Assembly (NCBI RefSeq): GCF_003024235.1
Contig: NZ_KZ679084.1
Span: forward strand, 124,001-188,000
Direction: 5' to 3'
Length of the DNA stretch: 64,000 nucleotides
From: Arenimonas caeni
Lineage (GTDB): Bacteria; Pseudomonadota; Gammaproteobacteria; Xanthomonadales; Xanthomonadaceae
Position 1 is the first letter of the stretch. Each line of letters starts with the position of its first letter. Under the pieces are notes generated by a model, which ran no database searches, was not told where the DNA came from, and saw nothing but the letters and a program-made list of their open reading frames with translations. Position numbers and translations under genes: made by a program. This document shows, piece after piece, positions 39,112-49,675 of the stretch.

Positions 39112-40517
39112 GAATCGCCCGCACACGCCTGCTCGATCCGGCGGCCTGGCCCGCCCTGGCGCTCCTGCTGCTGGTTGCGCTGGCCTTCCACCCTGGCTGG
39201 CAGGCCGGACTGCTCTACGACGACTACCGCGTGATCACGGGCGACCCGCGGGCCCGCGACTGGGCCGCGTGGTGGGCCGACGCGCCGCACGGCATCCGCC
39301 CGCTGCTCAAGCTCAGCTTCCTGCTCAACTGGCGCAGCGGGCTCGGTCCGCCCGGGTATTTCGCCGTGAACCTGTTGCTGCACCTGGGCAATACCCTGCT
39401 GCTGTGGCGAATCGGCCGGCTCCTGCTCCCGCGGTTGGCGCCGGACCAGGCCGCGCTGGCGGCGCCGGTGGCCTGGCTGGCGGCGCTGCTGTTCGCGCTG
39501 CATCCGGTCCAGGCCGAGGCGGTGACGTATCTGAGCGGGCGCTCGTCGCCGCTGATGGCCTTGTTCCTGCTCGGCTCGTTCCTGCTCTGGCTGCGGCGCC
39601 CGGGCCACCTGCCGTCGGACATCGCCGCCGGCGTCGCCTTCGCGCTCGCCCTCGCGTCGCGTGAAACCGCGGTCGTACTGCCGGCCGTGATGGCGCTGGT
39701 GCTGTGGCTGTCGCCAGCCCCCCCGCCGAACGGCTGGCGGCTGCCGCTGGCGCTGGCCGCCGTGGTCGCCGCGGCCGCGCTGGCGGTGTTGGCCGGCCAT
39801 CCGGGCTATCGCGCCTTTTTCGCCGGCGCCTTTGCGCATGGTGAGCCACTGACGCACCTGCCCGACGCCGCCCGCGGCCTGCATTACCTCGGGATGCGCT
39901 GGCTCGGCCTGCAGCCGGGCTCGATCGACCCGGTGCTGCCCGTCGATGCGCCTGCCTGGCTGCCGCTGGTCGCACTGGCGGCGCTGGCCTGCTTCGCCGG
40001 CGAGCGCGGCCGGCGACGTCGCCTGGCCTGGCTCGTTTTCGGCCTGGGCTGGGCCCTGCTGCACCTGGCCCCGATGTATTCGCTGGTCCCGCGCGCCGAA
40101 CCGGCCAACGACCGCCACCTCTACCTCGCCGCCTGGGGCCTGGCGCTGCCGCTGGCCTGGGGCCTGTGCCGGCTGGGCGCCGTCGGCGGCTGGCGGCGGG
40201 GCGTGGCCGCGGCCCTGCTCGCCTGCCTGGTCGCGGCGCCAACGAGTGGGCTGCAAGCGCGCCACCGGGTGCTTGGCGATGAAGCGGCGGTATGGACGGA
40301 GGTGGTGCGGCAGGCCCCGGCCCATGCCCGCGGCTGGCACAACCTGGGGCTCGCCCTGCACCGCCGGGGACGACTGCCCGAGGCGCGGACCCACTACTGC
40401 CGGGCCCTGGCGCTGCAGGACAACGCCCGCAGCCGCCTGGCCATGGAGCGCCTGATCCGGGCCGGACAACCCGACTGCGCCGATCCCGCCCCGGCCACCC
40501 CGGCGGCGGGTCTTTAA
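39096..40517 (+). CDS. TMTC-like multi-pass membrane protein with short TPR tail (putative glycosyltransferase)
   Basis: A 473-residue integral membrane protein with about ten segments. The first periplasmic loop holds the acidic pair in LLYDDYRVITGDPR. Later come RPLLKLSFLLNW, FAVNLLLHLGNTLLLW and FALHPVQAEAVTYLSGRSS. This pattern resembles the bacterial relatives of TMTC/DUF1736 O-mannosyltransferases. The C-terminus has one or two TPR units (GWHNLGLALHRRGRLPEARTHYCRALAL). It starts at GTG 39096, overlapping the lipoprotein gene by 16 bases. If it is a glycosyltransferase, the vWA protein or the lipoprotein are natural targets; that is inference. Confidence 0.65.
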   Translation: MAVGLRIARTRLLDPAAWPALALLLLVALAFHPGWQAGLLYDDYRVITGDPRARDWAAWWADAPHGIRPLLKLSFLLNWRSGLGPPGYFAVNLLLHLGNTLLLWRIGRLLLPRLAPDQAALAAPVAWLAALLFALHPVQAEAVTYLSGRSSPLMALFLLGSFLLWLRRPGHLPSDIAAGVAFALALASRETAVVLPAVMALVLWLSPAPPPNGWRLPLALAAVVAAAALAVLAGHPGYRAFFAGAFAHGEPLTHLPDAARGLHYLGMRWLGLQPGSIDPVLPVDAPAWLPLVALAALACFAGERGRRRRLAWLVFGLGWALLHLAPMYSLVPRAEPANDRHLYLAAWGLALPLAWGLCRLGAVGGWRRGVAAALLACLVAAPTSGLQARHRVLGDEAAVWTEVVRQAPAHARGWHNLGLALHRRGRLPEARTHYCRALALQDNARSRLAMERLIRAGQPDCADPAPATPAAGL

Positions 40518-40534
40518 GGCATACTCCGGCATCA

Positions 40535-40555
40535 CATACGCACCGGTATGGTGCG
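40535..40555. promoter_or_regulatory. Overlapping inverted repeats before the acyl-CoA dehydrogenase
   Basis: CATAC-N6-GTATG (40535-40550) overlaps a 6-bp hairpin CGCACC/GGTGCG (40539-40555), 25-45 bases before the ATG at 40580. The dyad is of the size bound by TetR- or LysR-type dimers. It does not match the known FadR or PsrA fatty-acid operators. No regulator gene is adjacent. Confidence 0.4.
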
Positions 40556-40579
40556 CCCGACCGACCGCCGAGAGCCGCC

Positions 40580-42358
<1,779 letters not shown>

Positions 42359-42430
42359 GGATCGGCGGGCCTCGATGCCGGTAAGGCCTCTGGCACACTG
42401 GGGCACCTCCCCGCAGAGCCACGGAAACCC

Positions 42431-42940
42431 ATGCGCAGCCTCCGACACCTGGTGTTCGCCACCGCCCTCGCGCTGCCGCTGGCGGCGTCGGCCCAGCCCG
42501 CCGCGCCTGACGACGCCGAAGTGCGCCAGCAGGCCGAGCGCCTTCTCAATGCCCTGGACATGGACACGCAGTTCACGGCCATGCTCGCCATGACGCTGGA
42601 CATGCAGCTTGAGCAGAAGCCCGAGCTGAACAAGTACCGGCATGTCATGGAGGCCTTCTTCGCCAAGCACATGAGTTATGCGGCGCTGAAGGAATCGCTG
42701 GTGGCCATCTACGCCGAGGAATTCACCGTGGCGGAACTGCGCAAGGCCAGCGAGTTCTACGAGACCGAGGAAGGCCGGAACATCCTCGCCAAGATGCCCC
42801 GCCTGATGCAGCTCGGCGGCGAGCTTGGCCAGCGCCGGGTCGAGGAGAACCTCGACGAGCTCGTGGCCGCCATGCAGGCCGAGGATGCCCGGCTGGAAGC
42901 CGAGGCCGCCGCGACCCAGGGCCCGGCCGCGGGCGAGTAG
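42431..42940 (+). CDS. DUF2059 exported protein
   Basis: A 169-residue exported protein with a signal peptide (about 1-21, ending LAASA) and a helical mature part. It includes YAALKESLVAIYAEEFTVAELRKASEFYETEEGRNILAKMP, the DUF2059 signature. The family is periplasmic with unknown function. Acidic Ala-rich C-terminus. It follows the acyl-CoA dehydrogenase by 72 bases on the same strand, but a functional link is not evident. Confidence 0.85.
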   Translation: MRSLRHLVFATALALPLAASAQPAAPDDAEVRQQAERLLNALDMDTQFTAMLAMTLDMQLEQKPELNKYRHVMEAFFAKHMSYAALKESLVAIYAEEFTVAELRKASEFYETEEGRNILAKMPRLMQLGGELGQRRVEENLDELVAAMQAEDARLEAEAAATQGPAAGE

Positions 42941-42961
42941 CCCGGGCCGGCGGCGGCGCGA

Positions 42962-43534
42962 CTAGCGCCCGAAGAGCCGCCGCCAGCCCTCGGGACCGAG
43001 GGCCCGCAGCGTCTCGATGTTGGTCTCGTAGATGCGTTCGGCCTCCGGGAAGGCCTCCACGGCCTTGTCCACGCTCTCCTCGCGCAGCAGGTGCAGCGTG
43101 GGGAAAGGCGCGCGGTTGCTGTAGTTGCCCATGTCGTCCGGATCGCTGTCGGCGAACTGGTAGTCGGGGTGGAAGCTGGCGACCTGCAGCACGCCCTCCA
43201 GGCCCACCTCCTCCACCGCCGCGTCGGCGATGTCGAGGAAATCGTTGTAGTCGAGGAAGTCGCGCAGCACGAAGGGGTGCATGAGCAGCGTGGTCTCGAC
43301 GTCGCCGGGATCGGACGCCGCCAGCAGCTGCAGTTCGTGCAGCAGGTCCTGCAGCAGGCCCTCCTCGTCGGTCGCCTGGCTGACCACGTAGCGGATCTGC
43401 CGCTTGACGTGCACGGCCTTGGCGAAGGGGCAGAGATTGAGGCCGATCACGGCCTTCTCGAGCCATTCTCGGGTGGCGGCGATCACGGATTCGTCGGTCA
43501 GCGGCTCGTCGCCATGCATCGGGTCGTGGCTCAT
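42962..43534 (-). CDS. DUF1415 family protein
   Basis: A 190-residue cytoplasmic protein of the DUF1415 family: WLEKAVIGLNLCPFAKAVHVKRQIRYVVSQA at the N-terminus, then TTLLMHPFVLRDFLDYNDFLD and QVASFHPDYQFADSDPDDMGNYSNRAPFPTLHLLREES. Function unknown; the conserved Cys in NLCPFAK and the Asp/Asn/His positions suggest an enzyme. It lies 4 bases downstream of the Old Yellow Enzyme gene on the same strand, so likely co-transcribed. Confidence 0.9.
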   Translation of the reverse strand: MSHDPMHGDEPLTDESVIAATREWLEKAVIGLNLCPFAKAVHVKRQIRYVVSQATDEEGLLQDLLHELQLLAASDPGDVETTLLMHPFVLRDFLDYNDFLDIADAAVEEVGLEGVLQVASFHPDYQFADSDPDDMGNYSNRAPFPTLHLLREESVDKAVEAFPEAERIYETNIETLRALGPEGWRRLFGR

Positions 43535-43538
43535 GTCT

Positions 43539-44846
43539 TTACTCCCGGCGCCGCAGCGCGGCGGCCCTGGTCAGGTCGTTCCACCAATAGCGCGCGAACG
43601 AGCGCAGCATGCCGCGGCGCGGCTCGATCGGCCGGGCATCGGCCAGCCGCTCCATCTGCTGGTAGTACCAGCCCTGCGCGCCGAGCACGTTCACCATCTT
43701 GGCCGCCAGCCAGGGGCTGGCCGGCGACAGCCGCCCGCGCGGCCGCAGGTGCAGGCGGTGTTCGAAGGCCGGCAGCTCGTCGATCTCGCGGTCCAGGAGG
43801 CGGCGCGCCACGTCGGGATGCGTGCAGAACGGGCGGCCGATGCCGATCACGTCGGTGTCGCCGCTGGCCAGCGCCGCCTCCATGCCGGCGCGGGTGCGGA
43901 AGCCGCCGGTGACCATCAGCGGCATGGCCGCCACCCGGCGGATCGCCGTGGCGTAGTCGAGGAAATAGGCCTCGCGCACGCGGGTGCTGGCGCGCACTTC
44001 CACCGCGTCCCCATCGCGTCCGCTGATGCCCAGCAGGCGCGGCTGTTCGTAGTTGCCGCCGGAGATCTCCAGCAGGTCCACCGATTCGCCGTTGAGCATC
44101 TGCACCACGCCCAGGCAGTCGGCGTGGCTGAAGCCGCCCTTGCGGAAGTCGTCGGAATTGAGCTTCACCGAGACCGGGAAATCCGGGCCCACGGCCCGGC
44201 GCACCGAGCGCACCACTTCAAGCAGGAAACGCGCGCGGTTGGCCAGCGAGCCGCCCCAGGCATCCGTGCGGCGGTTGGTGACCGGCGAGAGGAAGCTGGA
44301 GATGAGGTAGCCGTGCGCGCCGTGCACCTGCACGCCGGTGAAGCCGGTGTCGCGGGCGATCGCCGCCACCTCGCCGAAGCGCCGGACCAGGGCTTCGATC
44401 TCGTCCTCGCGCAGCGCGCGCGGGCGGGCGTAGTTGCCCATCAGGTCGAGCTGTACGTCCGAGGGCGCCACCGGCCGGCAGGTGACATAGCGCGGCGACT
44501 GCCGGCCGGCGTGCGAAACCTGCATCCACAGGTGGTTGCCGGCGCGGGTGCCGGCGGCGGCCCAGCGGCGCAGGCGGTCGCGGGCCGCGGCGTCGACCGT
44601 GGGCGCGAACGTCGGGTCGATGGCGACGTTGCCCGGCCGCTCGAGCACGCGATGGTCGATCATCACGTTGCCGGTCAGCAGCAGGCCGGCGCCGCCCTCG
44701 CTCCAGGCCTCGTAGAGCCGGTCGAGGCGCTCGGTGGCGCGCAGGCGCGCGTCGCCCAGGCCTTCGGTCATCGCCGCCTTGCACAGGCGGTTCCCCAGGA
44801 TGGCTCCGCAGGGAGGCGGGAACGGCTGGGCCAGGGGATCCGGCAT
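43539..44846 (-). CDS. NADH:flavin oxidoreductase (Old Yellow Enzyme family)
   Basis: A 435-residue FMN TIM-barrel reductase of the OYE family, related to NemA and to the N-terminal domain of 2,4-dienoyl-CoA reductase. Key blocks: GNRLCKAAMTEGLGD, MQVSHAGRQSPRY, GFTGVQVHGAHGYLISSFLSPVTNRR (catalytic His pair and Tyr), WGGSLANRARFLLEVV and IGIGRPFCTHPDV. There is no FeS or second flavin domain. I chose the ATG at 44846 (GGAG seven bases upstream) over the GTG at 44849. Substrate unknown. Coupled with the DUF1415 gene. Confidence 0.9.
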   Translation of the reverse strand: MPDPLAQPFPPPCGAILGNRLCKAAMTEGLGDARLRATERLDRLYEAWSEGGAGLLLTGNVMIDHRVLERPGNVAIDPTFAPTVDAAARDRLRRWAAAGTRAGNHLWMQVSHAGRQSPRYVTCRPVAPSDVQLDLMGNYARPRALREDEIEALVRRFGEVAAIARDTGFTGVQVHGAHGYLISSFLSPVTNRRTDAWGGSLANRARFLLEVVRSVRRAVGPDFPVSVKLNSDDFRKGGFSHADCLGVVQMLNGESVDLLEISGGNYEQPRLLGISGRDGDAVEVRASTRVREAYFLDYATAIRRVAAMPLMVTGGFRTRAGMEAALASGDTDVIGIGRPFCTHPDVARRLLDREIDELPAFEHRLHLRPRGRLSPASPWLAAKMVNVLGAQGWYYQQMERLADARPIEPRRGMLRSFARYWWNDLTRAAALRRRE

Positions 44847-44939
44847 CACGGGGCTCCGGTGTCGCGTTCAGTCCGACACCTTACTGCAAAGCCCGCTGCC
44901 TTCAAGCGGCGACCGGTGCGCCCGGCCGCCGCGCGTGCC

Positions 44940-45851
44940 TCAGTACTGGGCGGTCTTGACCAGCAGGTGCTTGGCCACCAGCGCGTGCACGTGGCCGATG
45001 CCGCGGGCCAGGTGCAGCAGCACGAAGAACAGCAGCACGCCCAGCAGCATCACCAGCAGGGACGAAACCGGCCCGTCGAGCCTGGTGCCCTGCAGGGCGA
45101 AGTCGGCGTCCAGCGGCACGCCCAGGTTCACCAGCAGCGCCAGGAAGCCGCCGACGGCCAGGCCGACCGAAAGCGCGCCCGACACCGAAGCGAGCGTGAA
45201 ATACAGCACGCCCAGCGGCATCATCAGGACCTGGTAGAGCATGGTGCTCCAGGTGCGCGGGTCGGTGAACATGGCGCCGATGCGCTGCAGCAGCGTCTGG
45301 CCGCGCCCCTGGTAAAGCGGCCGGCGCGGCATGCGCTCGCCCAGCAGCCCCTCGACGATGCGGCCCTCGACGAGCGAAAGCAGGCGCACCAGGCCGACGA
45401 ACAGGATCACCACCGGGACGCCGATGATCATCAGCGCCATGCCCGCGGAGAGGCTGAAGCCGGTGATTACGGCCGTGAAGTAGACGATGCCGGTGGCCAG
45501 CGAGAGCAGCATGTAGAACAGCGCCGACCAGGCGCGCGGGTCGGTGGCCACGCCGAAGAAGCGGCCGGCCAGGCTGCTGCGCTCCCGGGCCGGCGGCGTG
45601 CGCAGGGCCTTGTTCACCTGCACTTCGGTATCGCGGTAGATCTCCGCCACTTCGGCGGGCGCACCGTAGCTCGAAGCCACGCTGGCGATCAGTTCGGCCT
45701 CGGCCATGCCGGGGTTGGCGGCAAGCTCCGAGCGCAGGTATTCCTCGGCGTCGTAGAGCGCGTCCTGCACCAGGGCCGGATCGGCGCCGCGCAGGGCCTC
45801 GCGCAACTGGTCGAGGTATTCGGGGATGGAACGCGCAAGCTCGGCGGTCAT
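44940..45851 (-). CDS. Sensor-domain-like multi-pass membrane protein
   Basis: A 303-residue protein. The N-terminal 75 residues are helical and resemble the DUF1700/HAAS region found beside PadR regulators (IPEYLDQLREALRGADPALV). Two similar membrane modules follow, each opening with a matching sequence: FFGVATDPRAWSALFYMLLSLATGIVYFT and GAMFTDPRTWSTMLYQVLMMPLGVLYFT. They resemble the putative sensor domain PF13796 in tandem. Its ATG overlaps the padR stop (ATGA), so this is a regulator plus membrane-protein module. There is no kinase domain, so sensing is inferred only by family. Confidence 0.78.
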   Translation of the reverse strand: MTAELARSIPEYLDQLREALRGADPALVQDALYDAEEYLRSELAANPGMAEAELIASVASSYGAPAEVAEIYRDTEVQVNKALRTPPARERSSLAGRFFGVATDPRAWSALFYMLLSLATGIVYFTAVITGFSLSAGMALMIIGVPVVILFVGLVRLLSLVEGRIVEGLLGERMPRRPLYQGRGQTLLQRIGAMFTDPRTWSTMLYQVLMMPLGVLYFTLASVSGALSVGLAVGGFLALLVNLGVPLDADFALQGTRLDGPVSSLLVMLLGVLLFFVLLHLARGIGHVHALVAKHLLVKTAQY

Positions 45852-46213
45852 TTGAGGTTTCCTTCCAGCACGGAGTCGACACAGTCGCGGGTGGTGCGCC
45901 AGCTGCCGGCCCATTCGGCCAGCACCTGCCTGCCCAGCGTGGTGATGCGGTAGTAGCGGCGCGGCGGGCCGCTGACCGAGGGTTCGACGTGGCTCTCGGC
46001 CAGCCCGGCGGTGCTGAGGTTGCGCAGCACCGGGTAGAGCGCGCTCTGCTTGCCGCCCAGCAGCGGGTCGCCGGTGGCCTCGAGCCGCTTGGCGATCTGG
46101 TAGCCGTACAGCGGCTCGTGCGAGCGCGCCAGCACCGCCAGCAGCACCAGCGACACCGTGCCGGCGCTGAGCTCCTTTTGGAATTTCTTCAGATGGGTTT
46201 CGGTGTCGCCCAT
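45848..46213 (-). CDS. PadR-family transcriptional regulator
   Basis: A 121-residue winged-helix repressor. The PadR core is clear: GTVSLVLLAVLARSHEPLYGYQIAKRLE, then LYPVLRNLSTAGLAESH and RYYRITTLGRQVLAEW. It is transcribed with the sensor-domain membrane protein, an arrangement common for PadR modules that respond to membrane-active stress. A TATGCG-N7-CGCATA dyad lies 22-40 bases upstream of the ATG, a likely autoregulatory operator. Confidence 0.93.
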   Translation of the reverse strand: MGDTETHLKKFQKELSAGTVSLVLLAVLARSHEPLYGYQIAKRLEATGDPLLGGKQSALYPVLRNLSTAGLAESHVEPSVSGPPRRYYRITTLGRQVLAEWAGSWRTTRDCVDSVLEGNLK

Positions 46214-46234
46214 GGCCTGTCCCGGTCTGCCCTA

Positions 46235-46253
46235 TATGCGCTTGTTACGCATA
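46235..46253 (-). promoter_or_regulatory. Candidate PadR operator
   Basis: TATGCG (46235-46240), seven bases, CGCATA (46248-46253), an exact dyad. On the minus strand TTGACT, a good -35, lies just upstream of it, so a bound dimer would cover the promoter spacer and repress its own operon. Not tested against other sites. Confidence 0.5.
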
Positions 46254-46388
46254 GTGTGGAGTCAATAATAGCTGGTCGGCCCCGAACCGTCAGTGCCGCA
46301 AGTCATGGGGTCCGCCGGACGCCCTCCTTGCATCCGACGCGGCCTTGGGTAACGTGGGGGGCACATCCACCCCCCGGAGTCCCCCTCG

Positions 46389-47183
46389 ATGAGCGCCGCG
46401 TCCATGAATGGCCCGATGCCCGTCCTTTTCCTCGGGCACGGCTCGCCCATGAACGCCATCGAGGACAACGCCTGGCGGCGGGGCTGGGAAGCCCTGGGCC
46501 GGCGCCTGCCGCGCCCGAAGGCCATCCTGTGCATCTCGGCGCACTGGGAGACCCAGGGCGTCTACATCGGCTCGGCCGAAAAGCCCGAGACCATCCACGA
46601 CTTCCGCGGCTTCCCCAAGGCCCTGTTCGACGTGCGCTACCCCGCCCCGGGCAGTCCGGCACTGGCGCACCGGGTGGCCGAACTGGTGGACACGCCGCGC
46701 GTGCACCTCGACCCGCACCGCGGGCTCGACCATGGCGTGTGGAGCGTGATCCGCCCGATGTTCCCCGACGCCGACATCCCGGTGGTGCCGCTGAGCCTGT
46801 CGAGCCTGCAGCCCGGCGCCTGGCACTACGACCTGGCGCGCCAGCTCGACCCGCTGCGCGACGAGGGCGTGCTGGTGGTGGGCAGCGGCAACATCGTGCA
46901 CAACCTGCGCTACTGGCGCATGGGCCAGACCGAGCCGCTGGACTGGGCCCAGCGCTTCGACGAGGACATCGCCGAACGAATCGCCGAGGGCCACCACGAA
47001 GGCATGATGGGTTACGAGACCCTGGGCCCCGACGCCCTGCTGGCCATCCCCACGCCCGAGCACTACCTGCCGCTGCTCTACGCGCTGGCACTGCAGCGCG
47101 ATGACGACGCGGTCGAGTTCCTCAACGCCGACGTGGTCGGGCCGATCTCGATGCGCTCGGTGCTGATCGGAATGCCCGCCTGA
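46389..47183 (+). CDS. ygiD: 4,5-DOPA dioxygenase extradiol (YgiD family)
   Basis: A 264-residue class III extradiol dioxygenase related to plant DODA and E. coli YgiD. Metal and catalytic His residues lie in LFLGHGSPMNAI, LCISAHWETQG, GLDHGVWSVIRPMFP and VGSGNIVHNL. The cytoplasmic enzyme opens catechol-type rings; the natural bacterial substrate is uncertain. GGAG lies 9 bases before the ATG, next to a 6-bp GC hairpin (46356-46361 with 46370-46375) that could modulate access. First gene of an operon that runs to about 51.8 kb with mostly overlapping stops and starts. Confidence 0.92.
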   Translation: MSAASMNGPMPVLFLGHGSPMNAIEDNAWRRGWEALGRRLPRPKAILCISAHWETQGVYIGSAEKPETIHDFRGFPKALFDVRYPAPGSPALAHRVAELVDTPRVHLDPHRGLDHGVWSVIRPMFPDADIPVVPLSLSSLQPGAWHYDLARQLDPLRDEGVLVVGSGNIVHNLRYWRMGQTEPLDWAQRFDEDIAERIAEGHHEGMMGYETLGPDALLAIPTPEHYLPLLYALALQRDDDAVEFLNADVVGPISMRSVLIGMPA

Positions 47184-48052
47184 TGGCCGACAACCAGGTT
47201 CTCGTGCTGTTCCTGCCCCTGGCCCTGGCCGTGGTGATGGTCGGGCTGGGCCTGCACCTGACCCCGGCCGACTTCCGCCGCGTGCTTGCCCTGCCCAAGG
47301 CCATGGCCGTGGCCCTGGCGGTGCAGCTGCTGCTGTTGCCGCCGGTGGCCTTCGGCCTGGCGCGCGCCTTCGGCCTGCCCGGCGAACTGGCGCTGGGCCT
47401 GGTGCTGCTGGCTGCGTCGCCGGGCGGCGTCACCGCCAACCTCTTCAGCCACCTGGCGCGCGGCGACGTGGCGCTCAACATCAGCCTCACCGCCATCAAC
47501 AGCCTGCTGGCGCTGGTGACGCTGCCGCTGTGGACGGCGCTGGCGCTGTCGGTCTTCCTCGGCGACGAGGCCAGCGTGCCGCCGCCCACCCGCAAGATCG
47601 TCGAAGTGGCGCTGCTGGTGATCGGCCCGGTGGCGCTGGGCATGGCGCTGCGGGCCTGGCGCCCGGCCCTGGCCGCCGCGGCCGAGAAGCCGGTCCGGCA
47701 CCTGTCCTCGCTGCTGCTGGGCGCGCTGATCGTCATGGCCTTCGCCTCGGAGTGGGATATCGTGCGCGCCTACGCGCCGGTGGTGGGCGTGGCGGCGGTG
47801 CTGTTCAACCTCGCCAGCCTGCTCTCGGGCTATTTCGTGGCGCGCGGCGTGCGCCTGGGCGAACCGCAGGCCATCGCCATCGCCTTCGAGATCGGCATCC
47901 ACAACGGCACGCTGGCCATCTTCATCGCCATCGAGGTGCTGGGCCGCGACCAGGCCTCGATCGCCCCGGCGATCTACGCCCTGAGCATGTACCTCACCGG
48001 CGCGCTGTTCGCCGCCTGGCTGCTGCACCGGCGCAAGGACGCCACGACGTGA
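47183..48052 (+). CDS. Bile acid:sodium symporter family protein (BASS)
   Basis: A 289-residue membrane protein with nine or ten predicted segments. BASS-family motifs: VMVGLGLHLTPADFRRVL, the substrate crossing region AASPGGVTANLFSHLARGDVALNISLTAINSLLA, and FEIGIHNGTLAIFIA. Probably a Na+-coupled transporter of organic anions; substrate unknown. Its ATG overlaps the ygiD stop (TGATG) and its stop overlaps the methyltransferase GTG, so it is translationally coupled on both sides. Confidence 0.9.
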   Translation: MADNQVLVLFLPLALAVVMVGLGLHLTPADFRRVLALPKAMAVALAVQLLLLPPVAFGLARAFGLPGELALGLVLLAASPGGVTANLFSHLARGDVALNISLTAINSLLALVTLPLWTALALSVFLGDEASVPPPTRKIVEVALLVIGPVALGMALRAWRPALAAAAEKPVRHLSSLLLGALIVMAFASEWDIVRAYAPVVGVAAVLFNLASLLSGYFVARGVRLGEPQAIAIAFEIGIHNGTLAIFIAIEVLGRDQASIAPAIYALSMYLTGALFAAWLLHRRKDATT

Positions 48053-48645
48053 ACAAAGTCTACGACCGCAAGTACTTCGACACCTGGTACCGCAAGCGCG
48101 ACCTCGGCGGCGCCGCCGCGCTGGCGCGCAAGGTGGCGCTGGCCGTGGCCGTGGCCGAATACCACCTGGGCCGGCCGCTGAAGTCGGTGCTCGACGTCGG
48201 CTGCGGCGAGGGCGCCTGGCGCGCCCCGCTGCTGAAGCTGCGCCCGAAGCTGCGCTACCTCGGCGTGGACAGCAGCGACTACGCCATCGAACGTTTCGGC
48301 GCCCGCCGCAACCTGCACTGGATGCCCTTCGGCGACCTGGCGGCGCTGCCGCTGTCGGAATCGGTGGACCTGCTGGTGTGCTCGGACGTGATGCACTACC
48401 TGCCCGACGACGAACTGCTGCGCGGCCTGAAGGAGTTCGCGCGCCTGTGCCACGGCGTGGCCTTCCTCGAAGTGTTCGCCGAGGGCGACGAGATCGTCGG
48501 CGACCTGCACGAACTGCACCGGCGCCCGGCGGCCTGGTACCGCAAGGCCTTCGCCCGCGCCGGCTTCACCGCCGCCGGCTCGCACACCTACCTCGCCGCG
48601 CCGCTGGCGGCGCGCGCCACCGCGCTCGAGTTGCCCGGGCGGTGA
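48049..48645 (+). CDS. Class I SAM-dependent methyltransferase
   Basis: A 198-residue methyltransferase. Motif I is [16 protein letters not shown], the acidic motif [13 protein letters not shown], and [13 protein letters not shown] is the post-II block. N-terminal [18 protein letters not shown] is typical of a proteobacterial small-molecule methyltransferase group. Starts at GTG 48049, overlapping the BASS stop as GTGA; the stop overlaps the srkA GTG in the same way. Substrate unknown. Confidence 0.88.
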   Translation: MNKVYDRKYFDTWYRKRDLGGAAALARKVALAVAVAEYHLGRPLKSVLDVGCGEGAWRAPLLKLRPKLRYLGVDSSDYAIERFGARRNLHWMPFGDLAALPLSESVDLLVCSDVMHYLPDDELLRGLKEFARLCHGVAFLEVFAEGDEIVGDLHELHRRPAAWYRKAFARAGFTAAGSHTYLAAPLAARATALELPGR

Positions 48646-49625
48646 GCGACGCCGGCACCCCTTACGCCAACCTCGACCCCGACCGCATCCTCGACGCCGT
48701 CGAGTCGCTCGGCCTGCACGCCGACGGCCGCGTGCTGGCGCTCAACAGCTACGAGAACCGCGTCTATCGCATCGGCATCGAAGGCGGCGCGCCGCTGGTG
48801 GCCAAGTTCTACCGGCCGGGCCGATGGAGCGACGAGGCCATCGGCGAGGAGCACGCCTTCGCGGCCGAGCTCGCCGCCGCCGACCTGTCGGTGGTCGCGC
48901 CGCTGGCCTTCGGCGGACGTACCCTGCACGCCTTCGGCGGCCACCGCTTCGCGCTCTTCCCGCTGCGCGGCGGCCACGCGCCCGAGCTCGGCGACCGCGA
49001 CACGCTGACCCACCTGGGACGCGTGCTGGGGCGTTTGCACGCGGTGGGCGCTGCCAAACCGTTCGCGCACCGCGGCGAATTGACCATCGAAAGCCACGGC
49101 GAGGACCCGGTGCACTTCCTGCTCGAGGGCGGCTGGCTGCCGCCGGAGCTGGAGCACAACTTCGAGACGCTCGCCGAGTCGCTGCTCGATGCCATGGACG
49201 CCGCCTGGGAGCGCGCCGGCGAGGTCGCCACGCTCCGCCTGCACGGCGACTGCCACCCCGGCAACATCCTGTGGCGCGAGGGCCAGGCGCACTTCGTCGA
49301 CCTCGACGACTGCCTCACCGGCCCGGCCGTGCAGGACCTGTGGATGCTGGCCGGCCGCCGCGAGGACGGGCCGCGCGCCTGGCAGTGGCTGCTCGAGGGT
49401 TACGAGCAGTTCCGAGCCTTCGACCGGCGCGAACTGCACCTGGTCGAGGCGCTGCGCACGCTGCGCCTGCTGCACCACAACGCCTGGATCGCCCGGCGTT
49501 GGTCGGACCCGGCCTTCCCGCCCGCCTTCCCCTGGTTCGAGGCGCCGCGACACTGGGAATCGGTGATCACCCAGATGCAGGAACAGCTCGCCGCCCTGCA
49601 CGAGCCGCCGCCCGACCCACGCTGA
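48642..49625 (+). CDS. srkA: Stress response serine/threonine protein kinase SrkA (YihE)
   Basis: A 327-residue atypical kinase of the aminoglycoside-phosphotransferase fold, linked in E. coli to protection against stress-induced cell death. Blocks: [31 protein letters not shown] (ATP Lys), the catalytic loop [15 protein letters not shown] (HGDxHxxN) and the metal Asp in [19 protein letters not shown]. Starts at GTG 48642, overlapping the methyltransferase stop. Usually next to dsbA in E. coli; here it is in a different context. Confidence 0.94.
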   Translation: MSDAGTPYANLDPDRILDAVESLGLHADGRVLALNSYENRVYRIGIEGGAPLVAKFYRPGRWSDEAIGEEHAFAAELAAADLSVVAPLAFGGRTLHAFGGHRFALFPLRGGHAPELGDRDTLTHLGRVLGRLHAVGAAKPFAHRGELTIESHGEDPVHFLLEGGWLPPELEHNFETLAESLLDAMDAAWERAGEVATLRLHGDCHPGNILWREGQAHFVDLDDCLTGPAVQDLWMLAGRREDGPRAWQWLLEGYEQFRAFDRRELHLVEALRTLRLLHHNAWIARRWSDPAFPPAFPWFEAPRHWESVITQMQEQLAALHEPPPDPR

Positions 49626-49675
49626 GCCGCGCTGCGCTACCCTGCCGCCCACGAATCGAACGCCGAGGACTCCCG

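Noticed and set aside
46356-46375. RNA thermometer before ygiD
   Set aside because: A 6-bp GC hairpin adjoins the Shine-Dalgarno but does not cover it; too little evidence.
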